Origin: Xanthomonas arboricola pv. juglandis
Lineage (GTDB): Bacteria > Pseudomonadota > Gammaproteobacteria > Xanthomonadales > Xanthomonadaceae
Assembly: GCF_001013475.1 (NCBI RefSeq)
Contig: NZ_JZEF01000002.1
Coordinates: 498,785 to 562,784, forward strand
Length of the DNA stretch: 64,000 nt
Direction: 5' to 3'
Shown here: positions 33,964 through 42,109 of the stretch, in pieces
Numbering within the stretch: position 1 is the first letter of the stretch
Layout: each line of letters opens with the position of its first letter
Notes under the pieces: model-generated
Database searches by the model: none
Told to the model about the DNA's origin: nothing
The model's input: only the letters and a program-made list of their open reading frames with translations
Translations under genes and position numbers: made by a program

Positions 33964-34923
33964 TCAAAGATCCAGCACCAGCCGCGACGAGCGGCTACGC
34001 GAACAGCACAGCGTGATCTGCCGGTTCTGCGCGCGTTCGCTGTCGCTGAGCACACTGTCGCGGTGATCGGGGGTGCCGGCCAGGACGCCGGTCAGGCAGG
34101 CGCCGCACATGCCCTGCTCGCAGGACAGCGGTACCTCGATGCCGGCGTCCAGCAGGGCGCTGGCGATGCTGCAGTCGGCCGGCACCTGCACCACGCGGCC
34201 GCTGGCGGCCAGCTCCACTTCGAAGGCGCTGTCGGCATCGTGGGCGATGCCGGGCTCGGCGGCGGCGAAGTGTTCGCGGTGCAGCTGCTCCGCCGTCCAG
34301 CCGTGCGCCCTGGCAAGCAGCGTGAAGTGGTCCATGAAGGCGGCCGGCCCGCACAGGTACAGCTGGTCGCGCGCACGCGCCTGGCCCAATTCTTCGGGCA
34401 CATGCACGCGCGGGCTTTCGCCGCCATCGCTCAGATGCACCTGCACCTGGCCATGCGCGAAGCCCTGCTGCAGCCGCTGCCCGAACGCCACGTCGGCGTG
34501 CCGGCGGGCGTAATAGTGCAGCACGAAGGGTTCGCCGCGCGCTTCCAGCGCTTCGGCCATCGACAGCAGCGGGGTGATGCCGATGCCGGCGGCCAGCAGC
34601 ACGTGGCGCTCGCCCGGATGCAGCGGAAACAGGTTGCGTGGTGTGGAGATGCGCAGGCGGTCGCCGGTGCTCAGCTGCTCGCACAGATGCCGCGAGCCGC
34701 CGCGCGAGGCGTCGGCCAGCTTCACGCACAGCAGGTAGTGGTCGCGCACATGCGGCGCGCTGGCGATCGAGTACTGGCGGATCATGCCGTCGGGCAGATG
34801 CAGGTCCACATGCGCGCCGGCCTCGAAGGCCGGCAATTCCGCGCCGACCGGCTCCAGCCGGATCGCGCGCTGGCGATGGCCCTGGTCGAAGACCTCGGCA
34901 ACGCGGACCTCGTGCAACTGCAT
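33964..34923 (-). CDS. vanB: Oxygenase reductase, VanB-like (FMN/NAD/2Fe-2S)
   Basis: Protein of 319 residues with the phthalate dioxygenase reductase layout. IRQYSIAS is the FMN motif, VLLAAGIGITPLLSMAEAL the NAD motif near residue 110, and a C-terminal plant-type ferredoxin has CEQGMCGACLTGV with a final Cys near the end. It passes electrons from NADH to the Rieske oxygenase encoded just upstream (17 bp gap). Vanillate O-demethylase is the best known pair of this type, but the aromatic or aliphatic substrate cannot be read from the reductase. Confidence 0.85.
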   Translation of the reverse strand: MQLHEVRVAEVFDQGHRQRAIRLEPVGAELPAFEAGAHVDLHLPDGMIRQYSIASAPHVRDHYLLCVKLADASRGGSRHLCEQLSTGDRLRISTPRNLFPLHPGERHVLLAAGIGITPLLSMAEALEARGEPFVLHYYARRHADVAFGQRLQQGFAHGQVQVHLSDGGESPRVHVPEELGQARARDQLYLCGPAAFMDHFTLLARAHGWTAEQLHREHFAAAEPGIAHDADSAFEVELAASGRVVQVPADCSIASALLDAGIEVPLSCEQGMCGACLTGVLAGTPDHRDSVLSDSERAQNRQITLCCSRSRSSRLVLDL

Positions 34924-34940
34924 GGCGTGCTCCTTGGCGG

Positions 34941-35993
34941 TCAGCGCAGGAAGAAGTCGCTATAGCCCTTGCTGCGCAGGCCACGGCGATAGGCGATCGA
35001 GCTGCGGTCGGCCGGGATATGCACTTCCAACAGCGGGTCCAGCGGCAGGTATTCGGGGCGCTGCGCTTCGACCATGGCGCGGTCTTCCTCGAACACGCGC
35101 AGGTTGAAGGCGTGCACGTCCTCCACCGGCAGATGGGTGTCGAAGTTGCGCGCGATCGGCACCAGCAGGCGCGTCCTGTGCTTGGACACCGGGCTGGCCG
35201 CGTTCATGATTACCAGCCGCTTGCCCGGCACCGGGAAGTGGATGGTGAGGGTGGCGGTGAACGGCAGATGCACCTCGAAATGGCGCAGCCACTGGAAATC
35301 CGGGTCCACGTCCGGCAGCGGCATGTCCACCGAATAGTTGGCCACCGAGCTCAGGTAGTCGGCATTGAAGCCGGTCGGCGTCTCGGTGGTGGTGTAGGCC
35401 GGCACCTCGCGCTTGTCCGGCTGGGCAAAGGTGGCGGTGTGCACGAAGGCGAAATGCGCCACGTCAATGAAGCCCTCCAGCTGGCGCGCGGCACTGCCGC
35501 CGATGTCGAAGGCCGGGCAGACGATCTGCTGGAAGCCGTCCTCGTCCCAGCCAGGCATCGGTGGAATCTGCACCTCGGCCGCGCTGACGCCGGCCGGTTT
35601 GGCCAGGCACACCCAGATCAACCCGTAGCGCTCGGCCACCGCGTAGGTGTGCAGGCGCATCTTGGCCGGGATGTTCTGGCTGGGGCTGGCGGGGATGTGG
35701 TTGCAGCGCCCGCCCGAGCCGAAGCGCAGCCCGTGGTAGGCGCAGACCACGCCGCCGCCATCGGCGGTGCCCATGCTCAGCGGCACGCCGCGGTGCGGGC
35801 AGACATCGCGCGCGGCCACCAGTTCCTCGCCCAGCCGGTACAGCAACAGCGGCTCGTCCAGCAGGGTGGCCTTGAACGGCGCCTGCCCGACCTCGCTGCT
35901 CAGCGCCACCGCGTGCCAGTGCTGGGCCAGGCGCTGCCAGTCGGCGGCCTCGAAGGTGCAGTGCAGCGGCAGGGCGGGGACGGCGACATCCAT
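34941..35993 (-). CDS. vanA: Rieske non-heme iron oxygenase, VanA-like
   Basis: Protein of 350 residues. The N-terminal Rieske domain shows CPHRGVPLSMG and CAYHGLRFGSGG (about residues 65-95) for the 2Fe-2S cluster. The catalytic domain has LEGFIDVAHFAFVHTATF, with the two His iron ligands. Size and layout match the alpha-only oxygenases such as vanillate O-demethylase. The divergent regulator is of the LysR type, whereas vanillate loci often use a GntR-type VanR, so another methoxy- or methyl-aromatic substrate is possible. Confidence 0.8.
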   Translation of the reverse strand: MDVAVPALPLHCTFEAADWQRLAQHWHAVALSSEVGQAPFKATLLDEPLLLYRLGEELVAARDVCPHRGVPLSMGTADGGGVVCAYHGLRFGSGGRCNHIPASPSQNIPAKMRLHTYAVAERYGLIWVCLAKPAGVSAAEVQIPPMPGWDEDGFQQIVCPAFDIGGSAARQLEGFIDVAHFAFVHTATFAQPDKREVPAYTTTETPTGFNADYLSSVANYSVDMPLPDVDPDFQWLRHFEVHLPFTATLTIHFPVPGKRLVIMNAASPVSKHRTRLLVPIARNFDTHLPVEDVHAFNLRVFEEDRAMVEAQRPEYLPLDPLLEVHIPADRSSIAYRRGLRSKGYSDFFLR

Positions 35994-36083
35994 GGGTCCA
36001 GTCTCTGGCGTAGGGCGGGAGCGGTGCCGGATTGACTCTAGGAAGCCGGGGGTGTGTTATCAAACATCGATTTTCAGCCAAGC

Positions 36084-36102
36084 CATTGCAAAAAATGCAA
36101 CG
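36084..36102. promoter_or_regulatory. Putative LysR operator between vanA-like and LysR genes
   Basis: CATTGCA-AAAAA-TGCAACG; the core TTGCA-N5-TGCAA (36086-36100) is a perfect palindrome with the T-N11-A pattern of LysR sites. It lies in the 127-bp divergent gap, 19 bp before the LysR start. The site at 19527-19545 is nearly the same. Confidence 0.6.
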
Positions 36103-36120
36103 CCAACCGAGCCCCGCCGC

Positions 36121-37038
36121 ATGCTGACCTTTTCCCGCTTCACCCGTTACTTCATCGAAGTGGCCCGCTGCGGCAGCATCCGCAAGGCCTCCGACGTGCT
36201 GCACGTGTCGGCCTCGGCGATTGACCGGCAGATCCTCAAGGCCGAGGAAGAGCTGGGTGCGCAGCTGTTCGAACGCCTGCCGGGCCGGCTGCGGCTGACC
36301 GCCGCCGGCGAGCTGCTGCTGGTGGACGTGCGCGGCTGGGAGAAGGCCTACGCCCGCACGCTGGAGCGCTTCGACGAGCTCAAGGGGCTGCGCCGCGGGC
36401 ATGTGGAGATCGCCATGATCGATGCGCTCAGCGAGGGCGTGGTGCCGGAAGCGGTGGCGGCGCTGGTGCAGGAGTACCCCGGCATCACCTTCAACCTGTC
36501 CACCGCGCGCAACCAGCGGGTGATGGAAATGGTGACCTCGGCCGATGTGGACATCGGCCTGCTGCTGGACCCGGTGAGCAGCGTGGACCTGGAGGTGCGC
36601 GCCTTTGCCGACATCCCGCTGGGGATTGCGATGCCGGTCGGCCACCCGCTCAGCACCCGCACCGAGCTGCAGCTGAGCGAAACGCTGGAACACCGCCTGC
36701 TGCTGCCGGCCGCTCCGCTGATCGTCGGCGAGCATGCCAAGGTGCTGTACCAGCGCCAGCATATCGACGTGAAGCGGCTGACCCACTGCAACGATGTGCG
36801 CACCCTGCGCGGGTTGGTGCGCGCCGGTGCCGGCGTGGGCCTGATGTCGTGGCTGGATGCCGCGCCGGATGTGGCCGATGGACGTCTGGCGTTCGTGCCG
36901 TTCCGCCGCCACCTGACCAAGCCGATGACGCTGGCACTGTGCGTGGCCCCGCAGCGGCAGCTGTCGCGCTCGGCGCTGCTGACGATCCAGGCGCTGGCGG
37001 CGAAGATCGATGCGATGGTGGTGCCGGTGGTGGGTTGA
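36121..37038 (+). CDS. LysR-family regulator, divergent from vanAB-like genes
   Basis: Protein of 305 residues. The winged helix is FTRYFIEVARCGSIRKASDV with helix-turn-helix LHVSASAIDRQILKAEEELG. The effector domain starts at RRGHVEIAMIDALSEG and ends with LVRAGAGVGLMSWLDAA. The recognition region SASAIDRQI is unusual for the family, where SQPALSRQI is common. It most likely controls the divergent oxygenase genes through the palindrome at 36084-36102. The ATG at 36121 gives the normal N-terminus. Confidence 0.88.
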   Translation: MLTFSRFTRYFIEVARCGSIRKASDVLHVSASAIDRQILKAEEELGAQLFERLPGRLRLTAAGELLLVDVRGWEKAYARTLERFDELKGLRRGHVEIAMIDALSEGVVPEAVAALVQEYPGITFNLSTARNQRVMEMVTSADVDIGLLLDPVSSVDLEVRAFADIPLGIAMPVGHPLSTRTELQLSETLEHRLLLPAAPLIVGEHAKVLYQRQHIDVKRLTHCNDVRTLRGLVRAGAGVGLMSWLDAAPDVADGRLAFVPFRRHLTKPMTLALCVAPQRQLSRSALLTIQALAAKIDAMVVPVVG

Positions 37039-37068
37039 ACCCCTTTCTCTCCTGGAAGAAGGGAGCAC

Positions 37069-37198
37069 AGCCCCTCCCTGCGGGAGAGGGGTTGGGTTGG
37101 GGGACGGGGCGACGCCACATTGGGTGGTGGGTCATGCGAGGCTCCGCTCGCACCCGCATCCGGCGCTGCGCGCCAGCTTCTCCCGGCGGGGGAAGGGA
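37069..37198. repeat. Dispersed GC-rich palindromic repeat, third copy (inverted)
   Basis: It begins AGCCCCTCCCTGCGGGAGAG and runs through GGGTTGGGTTGGGGGACGGGGCG to CCGCATCCGGCGC and CAGCTTCTCCCGGCGGGGGA at the far end. This is the element of 7132 and 19567 in the other orientation. It fills most of the LysR-tatD gap. Confidence 0.7.
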
Positions 37199-37261
37199 CG
37201 CGAAGCGCACACAACCCCCACTCGTTACACTTGCCCGGCTCTCCCCACACGACACCGCAAT

Positions 37262-38068
37262 ATGCAGTTGATCGATATCGGCGCCAACCTTACCCACGAC
37301 TCCTTTGACCGCGACCGCGACGCCGTGCTGCAACGCGCACGCGACGCAGGCGTTGCGCAATTGGTGATCACCGGTGCCAGCCGCGAGCATTCGCCGCTGG
37401 CCTTGCAGCTGGCCCAGCAGCATCCCGGATTCCTCTACGCCACCGCCGGCGTGCACCCGCACCACGCAGTGGAGTTCACCGCCGAATGCGAGGCCGAAAT
37501 GCGCACGCTGCAGGCGCACCCGCAGGTGGTGGCGGTGGGCGAATGCGGGCTGGATTATTTCCGCGATTTCGCCCCGCGTCCGGCCCAGCACAAGGCCTTC
37601 GAGCGCCAGCTGCAACTGGCTGCCGACAACGGCAAACCGCTGTTCCTGCATCAGCGCGAGGCGCACGACGATTTCCTGTCGATCATGCGCAGCTTCGATG
37701 GCCGGCTCGGCCCGGCGGTGGTGCATTGCTTCACCGGCACCCGCGAAGAACTGTTCGACTACCTGGACCGCGATTACTACATCGGCATCACCGGCTGGCT
37801 GTGCGACGAGCGCCGCGGCCTGCATCTGCGCGAGCTGGTACGCAACATCCCGGCCAACCGCTTGATGATCGAAACCGACGCGCCGTACCTGCTGCCGCGC
37901 ACGCTCAAGCCGATGCCCAAGGACCGCCGCAACGAGCCGATGTTCCTGTCGCATATCGTCGAAGAACTCGCACGCGATCGTGGCGAGGAGGTGGCGCTGA
38001 CCGCGGCCAACAGCACCGCGGCGGCGCGGGCGTTCTTCCGTCTGCCCGCGCCTGCAGCGGCGGCATGA
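37262..38068 (+). CDS. tatD: TatD family metal-dependent DNase
   Basis: Protein of 268 residues. LIDIGANLTHDSF opens the fold, ATAGVHPHHAVEF and VAVGECGLDYFRDFAP give metal-binding residues, VVHCFTGTREEL the next His, and MIETDAPYLLPRTL and KPMPKDRRNEPMFL the TatD-proper signature. It is a cytosolic 3'-5' exonuclease/DNA-repair enzyme with no direct role in Tat export. The gene is not next to tatABC here. The ATG at 37262 gives the usual short N-terminus. Confidence 0.92.
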   Translation: MQLIDIGANLTHDSFDRDRDAVLQRARDAGVAQLVITGASREHSPLALQLAQQHPGFLYATAGVHPHHAVEFTAECEAEMRTLQAHPQVVAVGECGLDYFRDFAPRPAQHKAFERQLQLAADNGKPLFLHQREAHDDFLSIMRSFDGRLGPAVVHCFTGTREELFDYLDRDYYIGITGWLCDERRGLHLRELVRNIPANRLMIETDAPYLLPRTLKPMPKDRRNEPMFLSHIVEELARDRGEEVALTAANSTAAARAFFRLPAPAAAA

Positions 38069-38086
38069 CCTGCGCGGCGTGGGCGA

Positions 38087-38755
38087 TCACGCCGCCAGCA
38101 ACTCCCAGCCCTGCGCATCGCGCAAGCGCAGCCCCGGTTGCGGTGCATCCACGCTGACCCGCACGCCGCTTGCCCACGGCAACTGCCGCTGCTGCGGAAA
38201 CCAGCGCCGCGCCTGATCGACCACGATCAACAGGCCATCATCGTCGCCCAGCGCGGCAAAACCTTCGAGCGCCGGCGCAAACGGCCGCACGCCGAAGTGA
38301 TGGGCGACGCTGCTGGTCACCACCGCGACATCGTTGCTGGGTAAGCCGATCTCGCTCACGCACAGCAACTCGTCGCCGTGGAACGCACCGTCGCCGGTGG
38401 CTACGTCCTGCACCGCCCGACGCGCGATCAACTCGAGTACCGCGCCGTCGGGGCCGGCGAAATACACCGATCGCGACTGCCATACGCCATCCAGTTGAAA
38501 CTGCCGGCGGCCATGTGGATCGGCAAGCAGCTTGCTGCGCTCGCTGATCCACTGCGCAGCGGCGTCGAAGCGCGACGGCGCCACGTTGAACGCCAGATGC
38601 ACGCTACCCACCGGCTGCTGCGCCTGCACGCACTCCAGGCTGCTCCAGCCGATGCGAATGCTGTTGCCGTGCTGCGGCAGCTGCAGTACCTCGCGATAGA
38701 AGCGCAGGCTGAGGTCGGGGTCCAGGCAGGGCAGCAACAGATGGCGAAGATGCAT
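38087..38755 (-). CDS. VOC-fold (glyoxalase/bleomycin resistance) protein
   Basis: Protein of 222 residues made of two vicinal-oxygen-chelate half modules. The first (MHLRHLLLPCLDPDLSLRFY … SVYFAGPDGAVLELIAR) covers about residues 1-115. The second (LLCVSEIGLPSNDVAVVTSS … DDDGLLIVVDQ) covers the rest and ends GWELLAA. Metal-binding residues such as the Glu in LELIAR are present, but the reaction is unknown. The ATG at 38755 follows the family; a longer frame upstream looks non-coding. It is convergent with tatD, 18 bp apart. Confidence 0.75.
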   Translation of the reverse strand: MHLRHLLLPCLDPDLSLRFYREVLQLPQHGNSIRIGWSSLECVQAQQPVGSVHLAFNVAPSRFDAAAQWISERSKLLADPHGRRQFQLDGVWQSRSVYFAGPDGAVLELIARRAVQDVATGDGAFHGDELLCVSEIGLPSNDVAVVTSSVAHHFGVRPFAPALEGFAALGDDDGLLIVVDQARRWFPQQRQLPWASGVRVSVDAPQPGLRLRDAQGWELLAA

Positions 38756-39067
38756 GGCGGGCGCAGGTGATGGAAGGTGCAGGCATTGAACGACCTCAAT
38801 CGCGGTTGAGGTCAAGCGGTGTGCCTGGATGGTGTGCCCGGATTCGGCAGGGCAAGTGCGCGCGTCGGCAACGTGCATGCTGTCTGCAGCGAAGGCCCTG
38901 GCCGCGATGATGTCGCCAGGCAAGCAGCATTGCGGGCATGCGTGCTTCCACAGGATCAATGGCTTCGGGTGTGGCTGAGGGTGTGTGGATCAGATCTCGG
39001 CCCAAGAGAACCAGCGCCATCGCTGGTGGCAGGCAACCCAATCCAACATCTTTCCGCCTGGGCAGGT

Positions 39068-39133
39068 GTAGGAGCGCACTTGTGCGCGAGGGCGTTACCG
39101 GGAGAGCCACATCGCGCACAAGTGCGCTCCTAC
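39068..39133. repeat. REP-like element, perfect 22-bp arms
   Basis: Arms GTAGGAGCGCACTTGTGCGC(GA) and (TC)GCGCACAAGTGCGCTCCTAC are perfect complements around a GGCGTTACCGGGAGAGCC centre. It is copy 1 of a pair spaced 160 bp apart. The preceding 300 bp (38756-39067) contains no supported gene. Confidence 0.9.
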
Positions 39134-39227
39134 AACAACCGTGGTGCTGTCGGCTCAAGATCACCCTGGCTCACAGCACTTCCGCCAGGGCCAGCCTGGC
39201 CAGTGGCATCTGGCCTTCTGTTGGCAG
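39134..39227 (-). pseudogene. Partial duplicate of the downstream LysR 3' end with an internal deletion
   Basis: CTCACAGCACTTCCGCCAG at about 39174 matches the last codons of the LysR gene (39331-39350). It is followed directly by GGCCAGCCTGGCCAGTGGCA and TCTGGCCTTC, which match LysR codons at about 39410-39437. About 60 bp between them is missing. The flank AACAACCGTGGTG and TCGGCTC before it is also shared with the region after copy 2. It is therefore an eroded copy of the gene end, not a gene. Confidence 0.8.
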
Positions 39228-39293
39228 GTAGGAGCGCACCTGTGCGCGAGGGCGTTACCGGTAGAGCCACATCGCGCACGGGTGCGCTCCTAC
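39228..39293. repeat. REP-like element, second copy
   Basis: Same layout as 39068-39133, with compensating changes in the arms (CGCACCTGTGCGCG against CGCGCACGGGTGCG) and the GGCGTTACCGGTAGAGCC centre. It lies 37 bp after the LysR stop on the minus strand. Confidence 0.88.
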
Positions 39294-39330
39294 AACAACC
39301 GTGGTGTTGTCGGCTCGAGATCAGCCGGGC

Positions 39331-40218
39331 TCACAGCACTTCCGCCAGTGCCCACAGATGCTGGACCAGCGGCGCGGTGTCCAGGGCGCCGGGCGCGACT
39401 GCCAGGGCCAGCCGGGCCAGCGGCATCTGGCCTTCGATATCCAGATAGCGCACGCCGGGCAGCTGCAGCTGCGCGGTGGAGGCGGGCACCACCGACACGC
39501 CCAGCTCGGCGGCGACCAGGTTGACGATGGACGACATCTGCGGCGCCTCCTGGGTGATGCGCAAGGTCACGCCGGATTGCCGGCAGGCGGCGAGGATCTC
39601 GTCGTACAGGCTGGACCCGAAGCTGCGCGGGAACAGGATGAACGGTTCGCCCGCCAGCGCCGCCAGTGGCGCGCTGTTGCGGGCGGCCAGCCGATGCGCG
39701 GTGGGCACGGCGATCTTCATCGGTTCGTCGGCAAAGCGCAGCAGTTGCAGGTCGGGCGGCGTGCTCAGGCCGTAGCGCACGAAGGCCGCGTCCAGGCGGC
39801 CATCGGCCAGGGCCAGCAGCAGCCCGGCGGTGTTGGTCTCTTCCAGCAACAGCTCGACCTGCGGCCATTGCCGGCGAAAGTCGCGGATCAGGTGCGGCAC
39901 CACCGGGTTGAACGCGGCCGAGGCGGTGAAGCCCAGCCGCAGCCGGCCGGATTCGCCGCGCGCCACCCGCCGTGCGGTTTCCGCGGCGCGCTCCACATCG
40001 GCGAGCACGCGGCGCACCTCGACCAGGAAGGCCTCGCCGGCCGGGGTCAGCTCGGCGCCGCTGTGGGTGCGCCGGAACAGCGGCGTGCCCAGATCGCGCT
40101 CCAGCGCCTGGATCTGCTGGCTCAACGGCGGCTGGCCGATGCCGACCCGCGCTGCGGCGCGGGTGAAGTTGCCCTCCTCGGCGACAGCCAGGAAGTAGCG
40201 CAGGTGGCGAAGTTCCAT
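39331..40218 (-). CDS. LysR-family regulator, YnfL-like, divergent from MFS gene
   Basis: Protein of 295 residues. The N-terminus (MELRHLRYFLAVAEEGNFTR, helix-turn-helix AAARVGIGQPPLSQQIQALE) is typical of the BenM/CatM-like branch. The effector domain begins SGRLRLGFTASAAFNPVV. The pair with a divergent MFS gene matches E. coli ynfL/ynfM, which suggests it controls the exporter. Its last codons are duplicated at 39174-39222 behind a REP-like element. Confidence 0.88.
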   Translation of the reverse strand: MELRHLRYFLAVAEEGNFTRAAARVGIGQPPLSQQIQALERDLGTPLFRRTHSGAELTPAGEAFLVEVRRVLADVERAAETARRVARGESGRLRLGFTASAAFNPVVPHLIRDFRRQWPQVELLLEETNTAGLLLALADGRLDAAFVRYGLSTPPDLQLLRFADEPMKIAVPTAHRLAARNSAPLAALAGEPFILFPRSFGSSLYDEILAACRQSGVTLRITQEAPQMSSIVNLVAAELGVSVVPASTAQLQLPGVRYLDIEGQMPLARLALAVAPGALDTAPLVQHLWALAEVL

Positions 40219-40234
40219 GCTATCTGTTCTGCAT

Positions 40235-41602
40235 ATGGCAACTGCCACGATCATATATTGGACAGGGGGTCAGCGCAGGCGAATACTCGCCGTCCCACGT
40301 CTCGATGCTGCGCCTGTGTCCTCTCCTGATCGCCGCACCGGCAGCCTGCCGGGCGCTACCGCTGGCCTTGCCGACAACGCCGCCGCCGGTGCGCCCGCCA
40401 GCGGCCGCATCCGCCTGGCCCTGTTCCTGGCCGGCTTTGCCACCTTCTCGCTGCTGTACAGCGTGCAGCCAGTGCTGCCGGAGTTTGCACGCGCTTTTGG
40501 CGTGGACGCGGCCACCGCCTCGCTGCCGTTGTCGCTGGCCACCGGCGCGCTGGCCCTGGCGATCTTCTGTGCCGGCGCAGTGTCGGAGAACCTGGGCCGG
40601 CGCGGGCTGATGTTTGTGTCGATCGCGCTGGCCGCGGTGCTCAACCTGGTCGCCGCCTTCCTGCCGCACTGGGGCGCGCTGGTGCTGGTGCGCACCTTGT
40701 CCGGTATCGCGCTGGGCGGGGTGCCGGCGGTGGCGATGGTGTATCTGGGCGAGGAACTGCCGGCCAACAAGATGGGCGCGGCCACCGGCCTGTATGTGGC
40801 CGGCAATGCCTTCGGCGGCATGAGCGGGCGCATCGTGATGAGCGTGCTGACCGACCACTACGACTGGCGCACCGCACTGGCGGCGTTGAGCGTGTTCGAC
40901 TTGCTGTGCGCGCTGGCGTTCTTCTGGTTGCTGCCGCCGTCGCGCAACTTCGTGCGCCGGCACGGCATCAACCTGCGCTTCCATCTGCGCGCCTGGGCCG
41001 GGCATCTGCGCGACCGCAACCTGCCGTTCCTGTTCGCGCTGCCGTTCCTGTTGATGGGCGTGTTCGTCTGCCTCTACAACTACGCCGGCTTCCGGCTGGG
41101 CGGGCCGGAATTCGGCCTGAGCCAGAGCCAGATCGGCATGATCTTCAGCGCCTATGTGTTCGGCATCGTCAGTTCGTCGGTGGCCGGTGCGGCGTCGGAT
41201 CGCTTCGGGCGCGGCCCGGTGGTCACCACCGGCATCGTGCTGTGCATCCTCGGCGTGGCGCTGACCCTGGCGCATGTGCTGGCGCTGGTGGTGGCCGGCA
41301 TCGTGTTGCTGACGATCGGCTTCTTCATTGCGCATTCGGCGGCCAGCGCGTGGGTGAGCCGGCTCGGCGGTGCGCACCGCAGTCACGCCGCATCGCTGTA
41401 TCTGCTGGCGTATTACGCCGGCTCCAGCGTGATCGGCGCGCTTGGCGGCTGGTTCTGGCAACACGGTGGCTGGGGCGCGCTGGTCGGCATGTGCCTGACC
41501 TTGCTGGCGCTCGCCTTCGCCGCGGCCTACGTGCTGCGCCAGCGCGCCGACGACACGCGGCCGTACGGGCGCTTTGCGCCGCATCCTGCACGCGGCGAGT
41601 GA
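40235..41602 (+). CDS. ynfM: MFS transporter, YnfM-like
   Basis: Twelve-helix major facilitator. From memory it tracks E. coli YnfM closely: LALFLAGFATFSLLYSVQPV in TM1, MVYLGEELPANKMGAATGLY and VAGNAFGGMSGRIV, GVFVCLYNYAGFRL, and SLYLLAYYAGSSVIGALGGW near the end. There is a hydrophilic N-terminal tail of about 60 residues, also long in YnfM. The start is uncertain: the ATG at 40235 lies only 16 bp from the divergent LysR start, leaving little room for promoters, so a GTG at 40316 is an alternative. Members export arabinose-like sugars or drugs; the substrate here is unknown. Confidence 0.82.
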   Translation: MATATIIYWTGGQRRRILAVPRLDAAPVSSPDRRTGSLPGATAGLADNAAAGAPASGRIRLALFLAGFATFSLLYSVQPVLPEFARAFGVDAATASLPLSLATGALALAIFCAGAVSENLGRRGLMFVSIALAAVLNLVAAFLPHWGALVLVRTLSGIALGGVPAVAMVYLGEELPANKMGAATGLYVAGNAFGGMSGRIVMSVLTDHYDWRTALAALSVFDLLCALAFFWLLPPSRNFVRRHGINLRFHLRAWAGHLRDRNLPFLFALPFLLMGVFVCLYNYAGFRLGGPEFGLSQSQIGMIFSAYVFGIVSSSVAGAASDRFGRGPVVTTGIVLCILGVALTLAHVLALVVAGIVLLTIGFFIAHSAASAWVSRLGGAHRSHAASLYLLAYYAGSSVIGALGGWFWQHGGWGALVGMCLTLLALAFAAAYVLRQRADDTRPYGRFAPHPARGE

Positions 41603-42109
41603 TGCAGAGCGGCCGACGCGATCATCGGGTAGTGACCGTGGCCGACGTGGACACCCCCGCGCGTTGCATGCGCGTCTGCTCGGCAGGCAGGTTGGCGAAT
41701 TCGGGATTCGGGATTCGTAAAGTCCGGTTCGCGCAGGTTGCCGACGGCAGCGCCTGCGGTGCGAGCGGTAGAAAGGCGTGAGAGGTGTGAGTCGCCTGGG
41801 ATGAGTGGCCGCGCCGCCTGCCAAAACCACGCCGAGCGAGCGCGGCGATGCGGGCTGAGCAGCGTGATTGCGGTGCTTGCGCCGCATTGCAGGGGAGGGC
41901 GCAGGCGTCGTCTCCGCCGCCCCTCGCGCCACGTTGCCAGCAGCGCGCACGTCGCTCCAACTCGGCCAGTTGGCGCTCGATCGGGCCGGCGCGCCTGGGT
42001 GCCGCAAACCGCCGCATCCAGGCGCGCCGCTGTGCAAAGCATGCCGCATGTCGCATCTGGTACGACACGACAAAGCGACTAACGACACAACGACACCAAG
42101 CATCGCTGC
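41603..42109. other. Intergenic region with a short direct repeat, no gene
   Basis: About 500 bp between the MFS gene and the convergent protease. TTCGGGATTCGGGATTCG at 41700-41717 belongs to the same repeat type as the tract at 1905. No supported gene was found on either strand. Confidence 0.5.
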
